Source of the DNA: an uncultured Lactobacillus sp.
GTDB taxonomy: Bacteria; Bacillota; Bacilli; Lactobacillales; Lactobacillaceae
Direction: 5' to 3'
DNA length: 14,782 nt
Assembly: GCA_905204935.1 (NCBI GenBank)
Contig: CAJLBJ010000032.1
Location: forward strand, 1-14,782
Made by a program: the position numbers and the translations under genes. This document shows positions 1 to 6,550 of this stretch, piece by piece. Positions within the stretch are counted from its first letter, which is position 1, and the number at the start of each line of letters is the position of its first letter. The notes under the pieces are model-generated. The model did not search any database. It was given only the letters and a program-made list of their open reading frames with translations, and was not told where the DNA came from.

Positions 1-112
1 CCTAATTCATTTCGAACTGCTTTTTCACCTCTAACATGAACTCGGCGCACGCCAATTTTTTGACGTGAGCCTTTTTTCTATTGAAGCTGAGTTTTTTCCC
101 ATTATTTGGCAT
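1..112 (-). CDS. Unrecognised small basic ORF downstream of lexA, partial, with a reading-frame break
   Basis: Reading from an ATG at 112 toward the window edge gives a short frame beginning MPNNGKKLSFNRKK that would stop near position 3 after 37 codons. Its second half is rich in G/C-ending codons, unlike the neighbouring genes. From the A-run at 71-77 the -1 frame instead reads on as GSRQKIGVRRVHVRGEKAV and is still open at the edge, with mostly A/T-ending codons as expected for this genome. The likely gene is therefore small and Arg/Lys-rich, continues beyond the window, and either carries a frameshift at the A-run or is read through a programmed -1 shift. A third frame also offers a start (MGKNSASIEK) that would need a shift the other way. 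The gene starts 55 nt after the lexA stop on the same strand. I do not recognise the family. The existence of a gene is likely but the start and frame are uncertain. Confidence 0.3.
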
Positions 113-166
113 AAAAAAATCCCTAGTATTTAAATGGAAAATAATAGAGAATTCATTAAAAAAAGA

Positions 167-790
167 TTAGATAATTGGCCGATAAAGACCAATAACTTTA
201 CCTAAGATAGTTATATAATCGAAATAAAAAGGTTCTAGCGCATCGTTTTCTGGTTGTAAACGATAGCGCCCATCTTCTTTAAAGAAACGTTTACAGGTTG
301 CTTCGTTTTCTTCGGTCATTGCAATCACGATATCCCCATTTTGAGCTGTAGGTTGTTTTTTAACGATGACTTGGTCGCCGTCTAAGATGCCAATATTGAT
401 CATACTTTCACCGCGAATTGTCAACATAAACAAGTCTTGAGCCGAATCAAAACCAGGTGGCAGTGGAAAATAATCAGTAGTTTCTTCAACTGCTAATATA
501 GGATTGCCAGCAGTAACCGTTCCAACTACGGGAATTTTAGTTAGTTTTTCTTGGATTCCTAAACTTTGTCGACCTTGTTTGGTAACTTCAATAGCTCTAG
601 GTTTAGTAGGATCCTTTTGCAAGTAACCTTGTTCTTGTAAACGTGCTAAATAGCCATGAACCGTTGATGTGGATGACAAATTAACCGCTTCACCGATTTC
701 ACGAACAGTAGGGGGATAGCCTTTTTGATTGACATAATTATAGATGAATTCTAAAATAGCCAATTGACGTCGTTGTACAATTTTAGACAT
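167..790 (-). CDS. lexA: LexA, SOS-response transcriptional repressor
   Basis: LexA represses SOS genes as a dimer and inactivates itself by cleavage when stimulated by RecA-ssDNA. The 207-residue protein has an N-terminal winged helix-turn-helix (about residues 1-70, with [20 protein letters not shown]) and a C-terminal S24 peptidase domain. The self-cleavage Ala-Gly bond is visible in VTAGNPI (A94-G95). The catalytic serine is in RGESM (S129) and the lysine in TCKRF (K167), with the family's usual spacing. The length matches Bacillus LexA at about 205 aa. A GTG at 793 is in frame, but the ATG at 790 lies 7 nt from the AGTGAGGT ribosome site, so I use the ATG. The gene is divergent from ynzC, and its promoter overlaps a LexA-type operator, implying autorepression. 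Confidence 0.97.
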   Translation of the reverse strand: MSKIVQRRQLAILEFIYNYVNQKGYPPTVREIGEAVNLSSTSTVHGYLARLQEQGYLQKDPTKPRAIEVTKQGRQSLGIQEKLTKIPVVGTVTAGNPILAVEETTDYFPLPPGFDSAQDLFMLTIRGESMINIGILDGDQVIVKKQPTAQNGDIVIAMTEENEATCKRFFKEDGRYRLQPENDALEPFYFDYITILGKVIGLYRPII

Positions 791-821
791 CACGATACCT
801 CACTTAATTATTGATAGTTTG

Positions 822-850
822 ATTTTAGCATAATTTTGCATAAAATTCAA
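822..850 (-). promoter_or_regulatory. lexA promoter
   Basis: On the minus strand, TTGAAT (845-850) and TAAAAT (822-827) are separated by exactly 17 bp, giving a sigma-A-type promoter with a short leader before the lexA start at 790. The -35 element overlaps the SOS box at 848-861. Confidence 0.7.
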
Positions 851-861
851 ACTGATGTTCG
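848..861. promoter_or_regulatory. LexA operator (SOS box) between lexA and ynzC
   Basis: The sequence CAAACTGATGTTCG matches the Gram-positive LexA operator pattern CGAAC-N4-GTTCG with one mismatch in the left half-site. It sits across the -35 element of the lexA promoter and 10 bp upstream of the ynzC -35. The surrounding 7-bp inverted repeat TTCAAAC (846-852) and GTTTGAA (861-867) is perfect. Location and match together support autoregulation of lexA; control of ynzC is possible but less certain. Confidence 0.78.
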
Positions 862-871
862 TTTGAAATCC

Positions 872-900
872 TTGTTTTTTTAGGCAATTTTGGGTATTAT
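872..900 (+). promoter_or_regulatory. ynzC promoter
   Basis: TTGTTT (872-877) and TATTAT (895-900) are separated by 17 bp, about 40 nt upstream of the ynzC start. The ribosome binding site AAAGGAG is at 924-930. Confidence 0.55.
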
Positions 901-939
901 TAGGTATGATTAAAATTGAGAGTAAAGGAGAATTAATTA

Positions 940-1188
940 ATGGAAAATGGTATTCCTAAGGATTTGATTGAACGCATCAATGAATTAGCTAAAAAAAAGA
1001 AAACAACAGGTTTAACACCCAAAGAAACTAGTGAACAACAACGTTTACGCGAAACATATTTGGCGATGTTTAGAGAAAATTTCCGTAGTCATGTTGAAAT
1101 GCTTCAAGTGTATGATAAAAATGGGAAAGAAGTTACACCTAAAAAGGTCAAAGATATTCAAAGAAAACGTGGTTTACGGGACGATTAA
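940..1188 (+). CDS. ynzC: DUF896 / UPF0291 family protein YnzC
   Basis: This 82-residue cytosolic protein has the DUF896 features: an N-terminal helical hairpin beginning IPKDLIERINELAKKKK, the LTPKE turn, a basic helix with RLRETYLAMFRENFR, and a charged C-terminus. The length is close to B. subtilis YnzC. The family's molecular role is not established; structures show a small helical bundle. In Bacillus the gene belongs to the LexA-controlled yneA-yneB-ynzC operon divergent from lexA. Here ynzC directly faces lexA, without yneA or yneB, so the synteny is retained in reduced form. The start is supported by AAAGGAG 9 nt upstream. SOS control through the shared operator is an inference. Confidence 0.92.
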   Translation: MENGIPKDLIERINELAKKKKTTGLTPKETSEQQRLRETYLAMFRENFRSHVEMLQVYDKNGKEVTPKKVKDIQRKRGLRDD

Positions 1189-1279
1189 TTTAGCTTTTTT
1201 ACGTGAAGTTCTTTATTTTTTCGTATTTCTTGTGTAAAATTATTTAATGAACTGTATAGATTAGAAAGGAGTAAGAGAT

Positions 1280-1504
1280 ATGTCAACTGGAATTTGGACT
1301 TTGATTGTGATTATTGCTTTAGTTGGTGGTTTTGCAGCCGGATTTTTTGCAGCACGTAAGTACATGGAAGATTACTTAAAGAAAAACCCACCATTCAATG
1401 AACAAATGTTGAAGCAAATGATGATTCAAATGGGGCAAAAGCCATCTGAAAAGAAGCTTCATCAAATGATGACAACAATGAAAGCAAACTATGGCAAAAA
1501 GTAG
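1280..1504 (+). CDS. yneF: UPF0154 membrane protein YneF
   Basis: This small single-pass membrane protein of 74 residues has a hydrophobic N-terminal segment (about residues 5-25, [19 protein letters not shown]), followed by the family's conserved [15 protein letters not shown] and a Met/Gln-rich helix with [10 protein letters not shown]. The sequence closely follows the UPF0154 (YneF) pattern, and the length is typical. No biochemical function is established. It lies 91 nt after ynzC with its own strong AAAGGAG site (1265-1271, spacing 8). A weak promoter candidate (TTTATT 1212-1217, TAAAAT 1235-1240) lies in the gap, so transcription may come from ynzC or locally. The gene ends at a strong terminator and converges on plsC. 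Confidence 0.92.
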   Translation: MSTGIWTLIVIIALVGGFAAGFFAARKYMEDYLKKNPPFNEQMLKQMMIQMGQKPSEKKLHQMMTTMKANYGKK

Positions 1505-1510
1505 TTGCCA

Positions 1511-1544
1511 AAGCGTCCAAGAATCATCTTCTTGGACGTTTTTT
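1511..1544 (+). terminator. Rho-independent terminator of ynzC-yneF
   Basis: A perfect 10-bp stem CGTCCAAGAA (1514-1523) / TTCTTGGACG (1529-1538) with a 5-nt loop is followed by six T residues. It starts a few bases after the yneF stop. Confidence 0.93.
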
Positions 1545-1552
1545 AATGCAAA

Positions 1553-1581
1553 ATAAAAAAAGCAAGAAAAAATCTTGCTTT
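1553..1581 (-). terminator. Rho-independent terminator of plsC
   Basis: The stem AAAGCAAGA (1559-1567) / TCTTGCTTT (1573-1581) on the minus strand runs into a T-run (plus-strand A-run 1555-1561), just beyond the plsC stop. The hairpin is symmetrical enough that it might also act weakly on the plus strand. Confidence 0.82.
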
Positions 1582-1584
1582 AAT

Positions 1585-2211
1585 TTATTTTTGTTTAGCA
1601 GGATCGATGTAAACAAAATTAGGATCGATTTGTTGATCAAGTCTGTGGAAGGCTTCTTCCATTTGAGCGATGACTTCTTGTTGAACTTCATCACTTGATT
1701 TAGTTGTCTTTGCAATTGTGATAGGGTCACCAAATGCCAAGGTAGTCTTTTTACGCGACAATAGACCTTTAAACGTCAAAGGTCCTTGATAAACGACAGG
1801 AACGATAGGTACCTTAGCCATTTTGGCAATTAAGACAACGCCACCTTTCATTTGCTGGGAGTGTCTAGTTCCAGAAGGAAACATGATTAAAGAAATATCA
1901 CGCTTCTTAAGCCATTTAACAGGGGTTTTGATAACAGATGGACCCGGTTTTTTACGATCAACTGGAAAGGCATTTGCATGAACTAGGATATAGCGTAAGA
2001 TAGGATTTTTAAAAAGTTCTTCTTTAGCCATAAAGCAAAATTTTTTAGGTGCTGCTCCTAAGGCAAAATAAATCGGATCAAACCATGTACGATGAGGCCC
2101 GACTAGGATATAATTTCCTTGAGGTAATTTTTCTTTATTTAAGATACGTGGTTTACCATTAATTAAGTAAACGAACACGCGTGCAACTGCACGAATAAAT
2201 GTATAAAACAT
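1585..2211 (-). CDS. plsC: 1-acyl-sn-glycerol-3-phosphate acyltransferase (PlsC, YhdO type)
   Basis: This membrane-associated enzyme transfers an acyl chain to the 2-position of lysophosphatidate to form phosphatidate, the second acylation of glycerophospholipid synthesis. The 208-residue protein has the catalytic H-x4-D motif in GPHRTWFDP (about residues 39-47) and an FPSGTR block (about 131-136) where many family members have FPEGTR. The Ser variant and the flanking AFPVDRKKPGPSVIKTPVK stretch match the Bacillus YhdO/PlsC type, so this is a normal variant and not a defect. A later PIVPVVYQGP block is the usual fourth motif. The N-terminus is hydrophobic and basic, fitting membrane attachment. 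The ribosome site AGAAAGGA precedes the ATG. The gene is divergent from the methyltransferase gene and has its own terminator, so it is probably monocistronic. Confidence 0.93.
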   Translation of the reverse strand: MFYTFIRAVARVFVYLINGKPRILNKEKLPQGNYILVGPHRTWFDPIYFALGAAPKKFCFMAKEELFKNPILRYILVHANAFPVDRKKPGPSVIKTPVKWLKKRDISLIMFPSGTRHSQQMKGGVVLIAKMAKVPIVPVVYQGPLTFKGLLSRKKTTLAFGDPITIAKTTKSSDEVQQEVIAQMEEAFHRLDQQIDPNFVYIDPAKQK

Positions 2212-2244
2212 ACGAGTATCCTTTCTAAAACGTATTACAGTCTA

Positions 2245-2273
2245 AGTATGCCTAATTTGAAGGAAACTTGCAA
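2245..2273 (-). promoter_or_regulatory. plsC promoter candidate
   Basis: On the minus strand, TTGCAA (2268-2273) and CATACT (2245-2250) are separated by 17 bp and lie about 35 nt upstream of the plsC start. I saw no convincing promoter for the divergent methyltransferase gene in the same gap. Confidence 0.5.
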
Positions 2274-2302
2274 GTAGCAAACTAAGAAAAGTAGGAAATA
2301 AA

Positions 2303-3055
2303 ATGCAACAAAATTTAATTTTACCAGGTGAACGCATCGATGAATTATATGCCAATCAAGTCAAAATTATTCAAAGTCCAGAAGTCTTTTCTTTTTCTTT
2401 AGACGCTGTTTTGTTGGCTTACTTTGCACAACCAATCAAAAAAGCACAGGGACAAGTTGTCGATTTGTGTGCAGGAAATGGAGCTGTTGGACTATTTTTG
2501 AGTACAAAAACAAATGCTCATATTAAGATGATTGAGATTCAACCACGCTTAGCACAGATGGCACAAAGAAGTGTACTTTTAAATGAGCTTAGTACACAAA
2601 TTGAAGTCTTGAATTTTGATTTAAATGATGCTTATCAATATTTAAAAAAAGACAGTATTGATACAGTTACGTGTAATCCGCCATATTTTGAAAATTTACC
2701 GGATAGCAAAAAGAATCCTAATGAACATTTGGCCTTGGCACGTCATGAAATTACGGTAACGTTAGCACAAGTAATCGAAAAGATGAGCGGTTTGCTTAAG
2801 ATGGGAGGTAAATGTTATTTGGTCCACCGTCCGCAACGTTTATTAGAAATTTTAGATGAGATGCGCAAACAACGCTTAGCTCCTAAAAAGATTCAATTAG
2901 TTTATCCTAAAGCTAATAAAGAAGCTAATATGGTGTTAATCGAAGCTATCAAAGATGGTAGACCAGGAGGTGTTCGCTTCTTAGAACCATTAATCGTTTA
3001 CGAGCAAAACGATGAGTATACGGCTATGGTAAAGGAAATTTTATATGGAAACTAA
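2303..3055 (+). CDS. TrmN6-type tRNA1(Val) (adenine37-N6)-methyltransferase (YabB)
   Basis: This SAM-dependent N6-adenine methyltransferase of the class I Rossmann fold has motif I in [11 protein letters not shown] (residues 53-63), the acidic residue ending motif II in IEIQ (E78), an acidic motif III around D107, and the catalytic NPPY at 125-128. NPPY is characteristic of exocyclic amino N-methyltransferases. The N-terminal sequence with [19 protein letters not shown] and FSLDAVLL and the length of 250 residues match the YabB/YfiC (TrmN6) family, whose E. coli member modifies A37 of tRNA1(Val). That the substrate is the same here is an inference from the family. The gene overlaps the next one by 11 nt, so the two are translationally coupled. 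The same YabB-YazA pairing occurs in Bacillus, where both are uncharacterised. Confidence 0.88.
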   Translation: MQQNLILPGERIDELYANQVKIIQSPEVFSFSLDAVLLAYFAQPIKKAQGQVVDLCAGNGAVGLFLSTKTNAHIKMIEIQPRLAQMAQRSVLLNELSTQIEVLNFDLNDAYQYLKKDSIDTVTCNPPYFENLPDSKKNPNEHLALARHEITVTLAQVIEKMSGLLKMGGKCYLVHRPQRLLEILDEMRKQRLAPKKIQLVYPKANKEANMVLIEAIKDGRPGGVRFLEPLIVYEQNDEYTAMVKEILYGN

Positions 3056-3323
3056 AAAATATTATGTTTATGTTTTGTGTTGTAGCGATCAAACACTTTA
3101 TACCGGGTTTACGACTGATGTGACTAAGCGCTTAGCGGTACACAATGCGGGTAAAGGAGCTAAGTATACTAAAACTAGACGCCCATTACATTTATTATAT
3201 TTTGAAGAATTTGTTGATAAATCACAAGCCTTAAAAGCCGAATATGCCTTTAAACGGTTAACACGAATACAAAAAGTGGCTTATTTAAGGGATAAAGGGG
3301 TTAAATTACCTTTAAAAAAATAA
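3045..3323 (+). CDS. yazA: GIY-YIG domain protein, UPF0213 (YazA/YhbQ family)
   Basis: This 92-residue protein consists almost entirely of one GIY-YIG nuclease domain: YVY at 7-9 in place of GIY, YTG at 19-21 in place of YIG, the conserved arginine at 29, a histidine at 33 in the [13 protein letters not shown] helix, and the metal-binding glutamate at 66 in ALKAEYAFK. These residues suggest the nuclease site is intact. E. coli YhbQ has reported DNA nuclease activity, but the role of the Gram-positive family is not settled. The start ATG lies inside the end of the methyltransferase gene (11-nt overlap), with no separate promoter, so the two genes form one unit ending at the terminator after 3323. 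Confidence 0.92.
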   Translation: METKKYYVYVLCCSDQTLYTGFTTDVTKRLAVHNAGKGAKYTKTRRPLHLLYFEEFVDKSQALKAEYAFKRLTRIQKVAYLRDKGVKLPLKK

Positions 3324-3325
3324 TA

Positions 3326-3349
3326 AAGAAGCTAAAAACTTAGCTTTTT
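3326..3349 (+). terminator. Terminator after the methyltransferase-yazA unit
   Basis: The stem AAGCTAA (3329-3335) / TTAGCTT (3340-3346) with loop AAAC is followed by a short T-run. It is weaker than the other terminators here but well placed 6 nt after the yazA stop. Confidence 0.72.
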
Positions 3350-3361
3350 AGGCTAGTAAGA

Positions 3362-3370
3362 TGGTACAAT
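3362..3370 (+). promoter_or_regulatory. ldhD promoter candidate (extended -10)
   Basis: TGGTACAAT is an extended -10 element 66 nt before ldhD, without a good -35. A second candidate is TTGATA (3370-3375) with TAAATT (3392-3397) at 16 bp. I cannot decide between them. Confidence 0.42.
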
Positions 3371-3435
3371 TGATAATGTATCTTGAATGGATAAATTTAC
3401 AAGAATCAGTGAAATAAATTGGAGGAATTGTAGAG

Positions 3436-4428
3436 ATGAAATTTATCGCTTTTAATGTTCGCGATGACGAACGACAATATTTTGAGACTTGGATTAAGGA
3501 AAATCAAATCGAAGTTGATTTGTATACAGATGAAATAACCCCAGATAACCTAGATTTAGTAAAGGGATATGATGCAGTTATTGCTTTACAGCCTAACGAA
3601 TATCCAAAAGAGTTTTTCAGTAAGTTTGCTGAATTTGGCGGTAAGGTCTTTTCAATTCGTAATGTAGGTGTAGATAACATTGATTTAGAGGCAGCAGCTC
3701 AAAATAATATCCCGGTTACTAATGTACCCGCTTACTCACCAAATGCAATCGCAGAGTTTTCAGTAACCTTGTTATTGCAGTTATTACGTAATACTGAAAT
3801 TTTCGAGAAGCGAATGCAAGCCAATGACTATCGTTGGGCACCATACGTAGGTAAAGAAATTCACGATTTAACTGTGGGAATCTTGGGAACAGGACGGATT
3901 GGACAAGCTGCTATTCAAATTTATAAAGGATTTGGTGCAAAGATTGTGGCCTTTGATCCTTATCATAACCCTGAATTAGAAAAAGAAGACATCTATGTTG
4001 ACTCTAAAGAAGAGTTATATGCTAAAGCTGATGTAATTTCTTTACACATGCCAGCTACTAAACAAGATGAACACATGATTGATCAAGATGCTATTGCTTT
4101 GATGAAAGACGGTGTTTATATTATCAATACGGCTCGTGGAAGTTTAATTGATACTAAGGCATTGTTAGCAGCTTTGAAGTCAGGTAAAATTGCAGGAGCA
4201 GGATTGGATACTTATGAATATGAAAATCCTATTTTTAATCATGATTTACGTGGCCAAAAAATTGAAGACGAATTGTTTAATGAGTTGGTGTCTTTGGATA
4301 ACGTCTTGGTAACACCACACGTAGCGTTTTATACACAAACAGCCGTTAAAAATATGGTAACTGTTGCTTTAGATAGTGCTAAATCAGTGATTGAAACCGG
4401 TAGTGCGGCTACTTTAGTAAAAAAATAA
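3436..4428 (+). CDS. ldhD: D-lactate dehydrogenase (NAD-dependent, D-2-hydroxyacid family)
   Basis: This enzyme reduces pyruvate to D-lactate with NADH, regenerating NAD+ in fermentation. The 330-residue protein shows the full D-2-hydroxyacid dehydrogenase layout: a split substrate domain, a Rossmann fold with VGILGTGRIG (147-156), and D174 in the FDPY position that favours NAD over NADP. The catalytic trio is Arg234 (NTARGS), Glu263 (DTYEYENP) and His295 (TPHVAFYT). Numbering and length follow the Lactobacillus D-LDH family almost exactly, which separates it from glycerate or hydroxyisocaproate relatives, though some activity on larger 2-ketoacids cannot be excluded. GGAGG lies 10 nt before the ATG. 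The gene is flanked by terminators on both sides, so it is a single transcription unit. From memory, L. plantarum also has ldhD directly upstream of rpsB. Confidence 0.95.
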   Translation: MKFIAFNVRDDERQYFETWIKENQIEVDLYTDEITPDNLDLVKGYDAVIALQPNEYPKEFFSKFAEFGGKVFSIRNVGVDNIDLEAAAQNNIPVTNVPAYSPNAIAEFSVTLLLQLLRNTEIFEKRMQANDYRWAPYVGKEIHDLTVGILGTGRIGQAAIQIYKGFGAKIVAFDPYHNPELEKEDIYVDSKEELYAKADVISLHMPATKQDEHMIDQDAIALMKDGVYIINTARGSLIDTKALLAALKSGKIAGAGLDTYEYENPIFNHDLRGQKIEDELFNELVSLDNVLVTPHVAFYTQTAVKNMVTVALDSAKSVIETGSAATLVKK

Positions 4429-4435
4429 TAGATTT

Positions 4436-4467
4436 AAAAATAGTTTCCAAGTTGGGAAACTATTTTT
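4436..4467 (+). terminator. Rho-independent terminator of ldhD
   Basis: A perfect 13-bp stem AAAAATAGTTTCC (4436-4448) / GGAAACTATTTTT (4455-4467) with a 6-nt loop ends in a T-run. It separates ldhD from the rpsB promoter. Confidence 0.92.
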
Positions 4468-4492
4468 CTTTGGAAAATTTTAATGCTAGCCG

Positions 4493-4521
4493 TTGCAATC
4501 AAAGCTAGATTAAAGTATAAT
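4493..4521 (+). promoter_or_regulatory. Strong rpsB promoter
   Basis: TTGCAA (4493-4498) and a consensus TATAAT (4516-4521) are separated by 17 bp. The start point is predicted near 4528, giving a leader of about 125 nt before rpsB. Confidence 0.85.
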
Positions 4522-4527
4522 ATTAAA

Positions 4528-4653
4528 GGCACTGTTATGTGCCAATTCACACCTTATGCGATAGACGAATGGGTGCTTATCTTAGATGAGTTGTTTGTCA
4601 ATTGAACATAGGGGAGGAAAATCAAAAACTATATTATTCGGAGGTAAATTGTA
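4528..4653 (+). promoter_or_regulatory. Structured rpsB 5' leader, possible ribosomal-protein autoregulatory RNA
   Basis: The leader begins with the hairpin GGCAC (4528-4532) / GTGCC (4539-4543), followed by a possible CACC/GGTG pairing enclosing the 4554-4570 region and a possible TGTTT/GAACA pairing before 4608. An SD-like GGGGAGG at 4611-4617 has no start codon at a usable distance; the true rpsB site is GGAGG at 4640-4644, 9 nt before the ATG. Long leaders before rpsB are autoregulated by S2 in other bacteria. A binding role here is inferred, and I cannot match it to a named RNA family. Confidence 0.45.
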
Positions 4654-5451
4654 ATGGCAGTTATTACCATGAAACAATTACTTGAAGCTGGTGTACATTT
4701 TGGTCACCAAACACGTCGTTGGAACCCTAAGATGAAGAAATATATCTTCACAGAACGTAACGGTATCTACATTATCGACTTACAAAAGACTGTTAAGTTG
4801 ATTGATGATGCATATGACTTCATGAAAGATGCCGCTGCAGATAACGGGGTTGTTTTATTTGTTGGTACAAAGAAACAAGCTCAAGATGCAGTTGCTGAAG
4901 AAGCAAAGCGCGCTGGTCAATACTTTGTAAACCATCGTTGGTTGGGTGGTACTTTAACAAACTGGAACACAATCCAAAAACGTATCAAGCGTTTGAAAGA
5001 AATCAAGGCAATGCAAGAAGATGGCACATTTGAACGTCTTCCTAAAAAAGAAGTGGCTTTATTATTGAAGCAATTAGAACGTCTTGAAAAATTCCTTGGC
5101 GGTATCGAAGACATGCCTCGCATTCCTGATGTATTGTTCATCGTAGACCCACGCAAGGAACGTATCGCAGTTAAGGAAGCTCAAAAGTTAAACATTCCTA
5201 TCGTTGCTATGGTTGATACAAACGCTGACCCAGATGAAATCGACGTTAAGATTCCATCTAATGATGATGCAATTCGTGCCGTACGTTTGATTACAGCTAA
5301 GATGGCTGATGCTGTTATCGAAGCAAACCAAGGTGAAGAAAATGCACCTGTAACAGAAGAATCATTCGGCGCAGGTAACGAAGAAGTTGAATCAATCGAA
5401 GACATCGTTGAAGCCGTTGAAGGCAAAAACGATAGCGTAGATGCTGAATAG
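4654..5451 (+). CDS. rpsB: 30S ribosomal protein S2
   Basis: S2 binds the 30S head-body junction late in assembly and helps recruit S1. The 265-residue protein opens with [27 protein letters not shown], the S2 N-terminal signature, and contains the [12 protein letters not shown] block, the coiled-coil arm (about 105-150, rich in Lys/Glu/Leu), and the second signature around [15 protein letters not shown]. The C-terminal 35 residues are an acidic tail (many Glu/Asp), common in lactobacilli. Codon use is biased toward preferred codons, as expected for a highly expressed gene. It has a strong promoter and structured leader, and it is separated from tsf by a terminator-like hairpin, so the pair is partly uncoupled. 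Confidence 0.98.
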   Translation: MAVITMKQLLEAGVHFGHQTRRWNPKMKKYIFTERNGIYIIDLQKTVKLIDDAYDFMKDAAADNGVVLFVGTKKQAQDAVAEEAKRAGQYFVNHRWLGGTLTNWNTIQKRIKRLKEIKAMQEDGTFERLPKKEVALLLKQLERLEKFLGGIEDMPRIPDVLFIVDPRKERIAVKEAQKLNIPIVAMVDTNADPDEIDVKIPSNDDAIRAVRLITAKMADAVIEANQGEENAPVTEESFGAGNEEVESIEDIVEAVEGKNDSVDAE

Positions 5452-5462
5452 TTAATAAACTT

Positions 5463-5515
5463 AGGCTGTCTTAGATATTAGGCAATTGGGCCTTGCGTCT
5501 TAGACAGCCTTTTTT
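5463..5515 (+). terminator. Terminator/attenuator between rpsB and tsf
   Basis: AGGCTGTCT (5463-5471) pairs with AGACAGCCT (5502-5510), followed by six T residues. The 30-nt apical region has a further AGGC/GCCT pairing (5480-5483, 5490-5493 region). I saw no clear promoter between it and tsf, so partial readthrough probably sets the S2 to EF-Ts ratio. Confidence 0.85.
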
Positions 5516-5546
5516 AAAAAATAAATTCAAGGGAGGCCATTAAACT

Positions 5547-6425
5547 ATGGCAAAAATTACTGCTGCTCAAGTAAAAGAATTACGTGATAAGACAGGCGTT
5601 GGTATGATGGACGCTAAGAAAGCTTTAGTTGCTGTTGACGGTGACATGGATAAAGCTATCGATTTCTTACGCGAAAAAGGTATCGCTAAAGCTGCTAAAA
5701 AAAGCGATCGTATCGCTGCTGAAGGTTTAGCAAATGTTGCTGTTGCTGGTAACTTTGCAGCTATTGTTGAAGTTAACGCTGAAACAGACTTCGTTGCACA
5801 AAATGATCAATTTAAGGAACTCGTAAAGCATGTTGCTGAACTTATTGTTGCTAATAAACCAGCAGACGTTGAAGCTGCATTAGCAATGCCAACTCAAGGT
5901 GGTACTTTAAACGATGAAATCATCGAAGCAACTCAAGTTATCGGTGAAAAGATTACTTTCCGTCGTTTTGAATTAGTAGAAAAGACAGATTCTCAAAACT
6001 TTGGTGCATACTTGCACATGGGTGGCAAGATTGCTGCTTTAGTTGTAACAGAAGGTGCTGATGAAGCAACTGCAAAAGATGTTGCAATGCATGTTGCTGC
6101 TATCAATCCTAAGTATGTAAACCGCGATCAAGTTCCTGCTGAAGAAGTAGAACATGAAAAAGCTGTTTTAACAGAAGAAGCAAAGAACGAAGGTAAGCCA
6201 GAAAATATTATCGAAAAAATGGTTGAAGGTCGTTTGAACAAATTCTTTGCAGAAATCACTTTGGATGCACAAGCATTTGTTAAAGATCCAGATCAAACAG
6301 TTGCTAAGTATGTAGCTTCCAAGAATGGTTCTGTTATTTCCTTCATCCGTTATGAAGTAGGCGAAGGTATCGAAAAGAAAGAAGATAATTTCGTAGAAGA
6401 AGTTATGAGCCAAGTTAGAGGTTAA
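5547..6425 (+). CDS. tsf: Elongation factor Ts
   Basis: EF-Ts is the guanine-nucleotide exchange factor that recycles EF-Tu-GDP to EF-Tu-GTP. The 292-residue protein has the N-terminal UBA-like domain with [16 protein letters not shown] (12-27) and [12 protein letters not shown], and the core-domain signature [12 protein letters not shown] (75-86), in which Asp81-Phe82 are the residues that intrude near the EF-Tu Mg2+ site. A second core subdomain follows with [10 protein letters not shown] and the coiled-coil region (about 185-225), and the C-terminal [15 protein letters not shown] block is typical. The GGGAGG site is at 5531-5536. It is transcribed with rpsB through the internal hairpin. 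In most Firmicutes pyrH and frr follow; here tsf ends at a strong terminator against a convergent gene. Confidence 0.98.
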   Translation: MAKITAAQVKELRDKTGVGMMDAKKALVAVDGDMDKAIDFLREKGIAKAAKKSDRIAAEGLANVAVAGNFAAIVEVNAETDFVAQNDQFKELVKHVAELIVANKPADVEAALAMPTQGGTLNDEIIEATQVIGEKITFRRFELVEKTDSQNFGAYLHMGGKIAALVVTEGADEATAKDVAMHVAAINPKYVNRDQVPAEEVEHEKAVLTEEAKNEGKPENIIEKMVEGRLNKFFAEITLDAQAFVKDPDQTVAKYVASKNGSVISFIRYEVGEGIEKKEDNFVEEVMSQVRG

Positions 6426-6433
6426 TAACAAAT

Positions 6434-6472
6434 AAAGCTCCAACAATCGTTATTGGTTGTTGGGGCTTTTTT
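6434..6472 (+). terminator. Strong terminator after tsf
   Basis: The 13-bp stem (6434-6446 with 6457-6469, one G-U pair) has a 10-nt loop and ends in six T residues. It starts 9 nt after the tsf stop. Confidence 0.94.
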
Positions 6473-6506
6473 GGTGTGAGGAAAAAGACGGATACTTATA
6501 ATTGCT

Positions 6507-6547
6507 AAAAAGACCTGGCCAATCATATGAGATTGACCAGGTCTTTT
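6507..6547 (-). terminator. Terminator of mntH
   Basis: The arms 6508-6524 and 6531-6547 pair over 17 positions with one C-A mismatch and a 6-nt loop. On the minus strand the stem ends in five T residues (plus-strand A-run 6507-6511). Confidence 0.9.
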
Positions 6548-6550
6548 GGC

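Noticed and set aside
1031..1237. 68-codon plus-strand ORF overlapping ynzC in another frame
   Set aside because: The DUF896 frame explains the region; this one has no ribosome site and a hydrophobic tail derived from the AT-rich gap.
2038..2110. Possible defect in plsC because FPEGTR is FPSGTR
   Set aside because: The Ser form is usual in the Bacillus YhdO-type PlsC, and the H-x4-D catalytic pair is intact. The motif itself lies nearer 1880, not at the HX4D region listed here.
4539..4589. Possible 16-codon leader peptide in the rpsB leader (GTG start)
   Set aside because: There is no ribosome binding site, and the GTG lies in the closing stem of the first hairpin.
4917..5426. Two minus-strand ORFs opposite rpsB
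   Set aside because: Both are antisense shadows of a highly expressed ribosomal gene with strong codon bias.
6168..6446. 92-codon minus-strand ORF opposite the end of tsf
   Set aside because: Its upstream end includes the tsf terminator, and it has no ribosome site or family resemblance.
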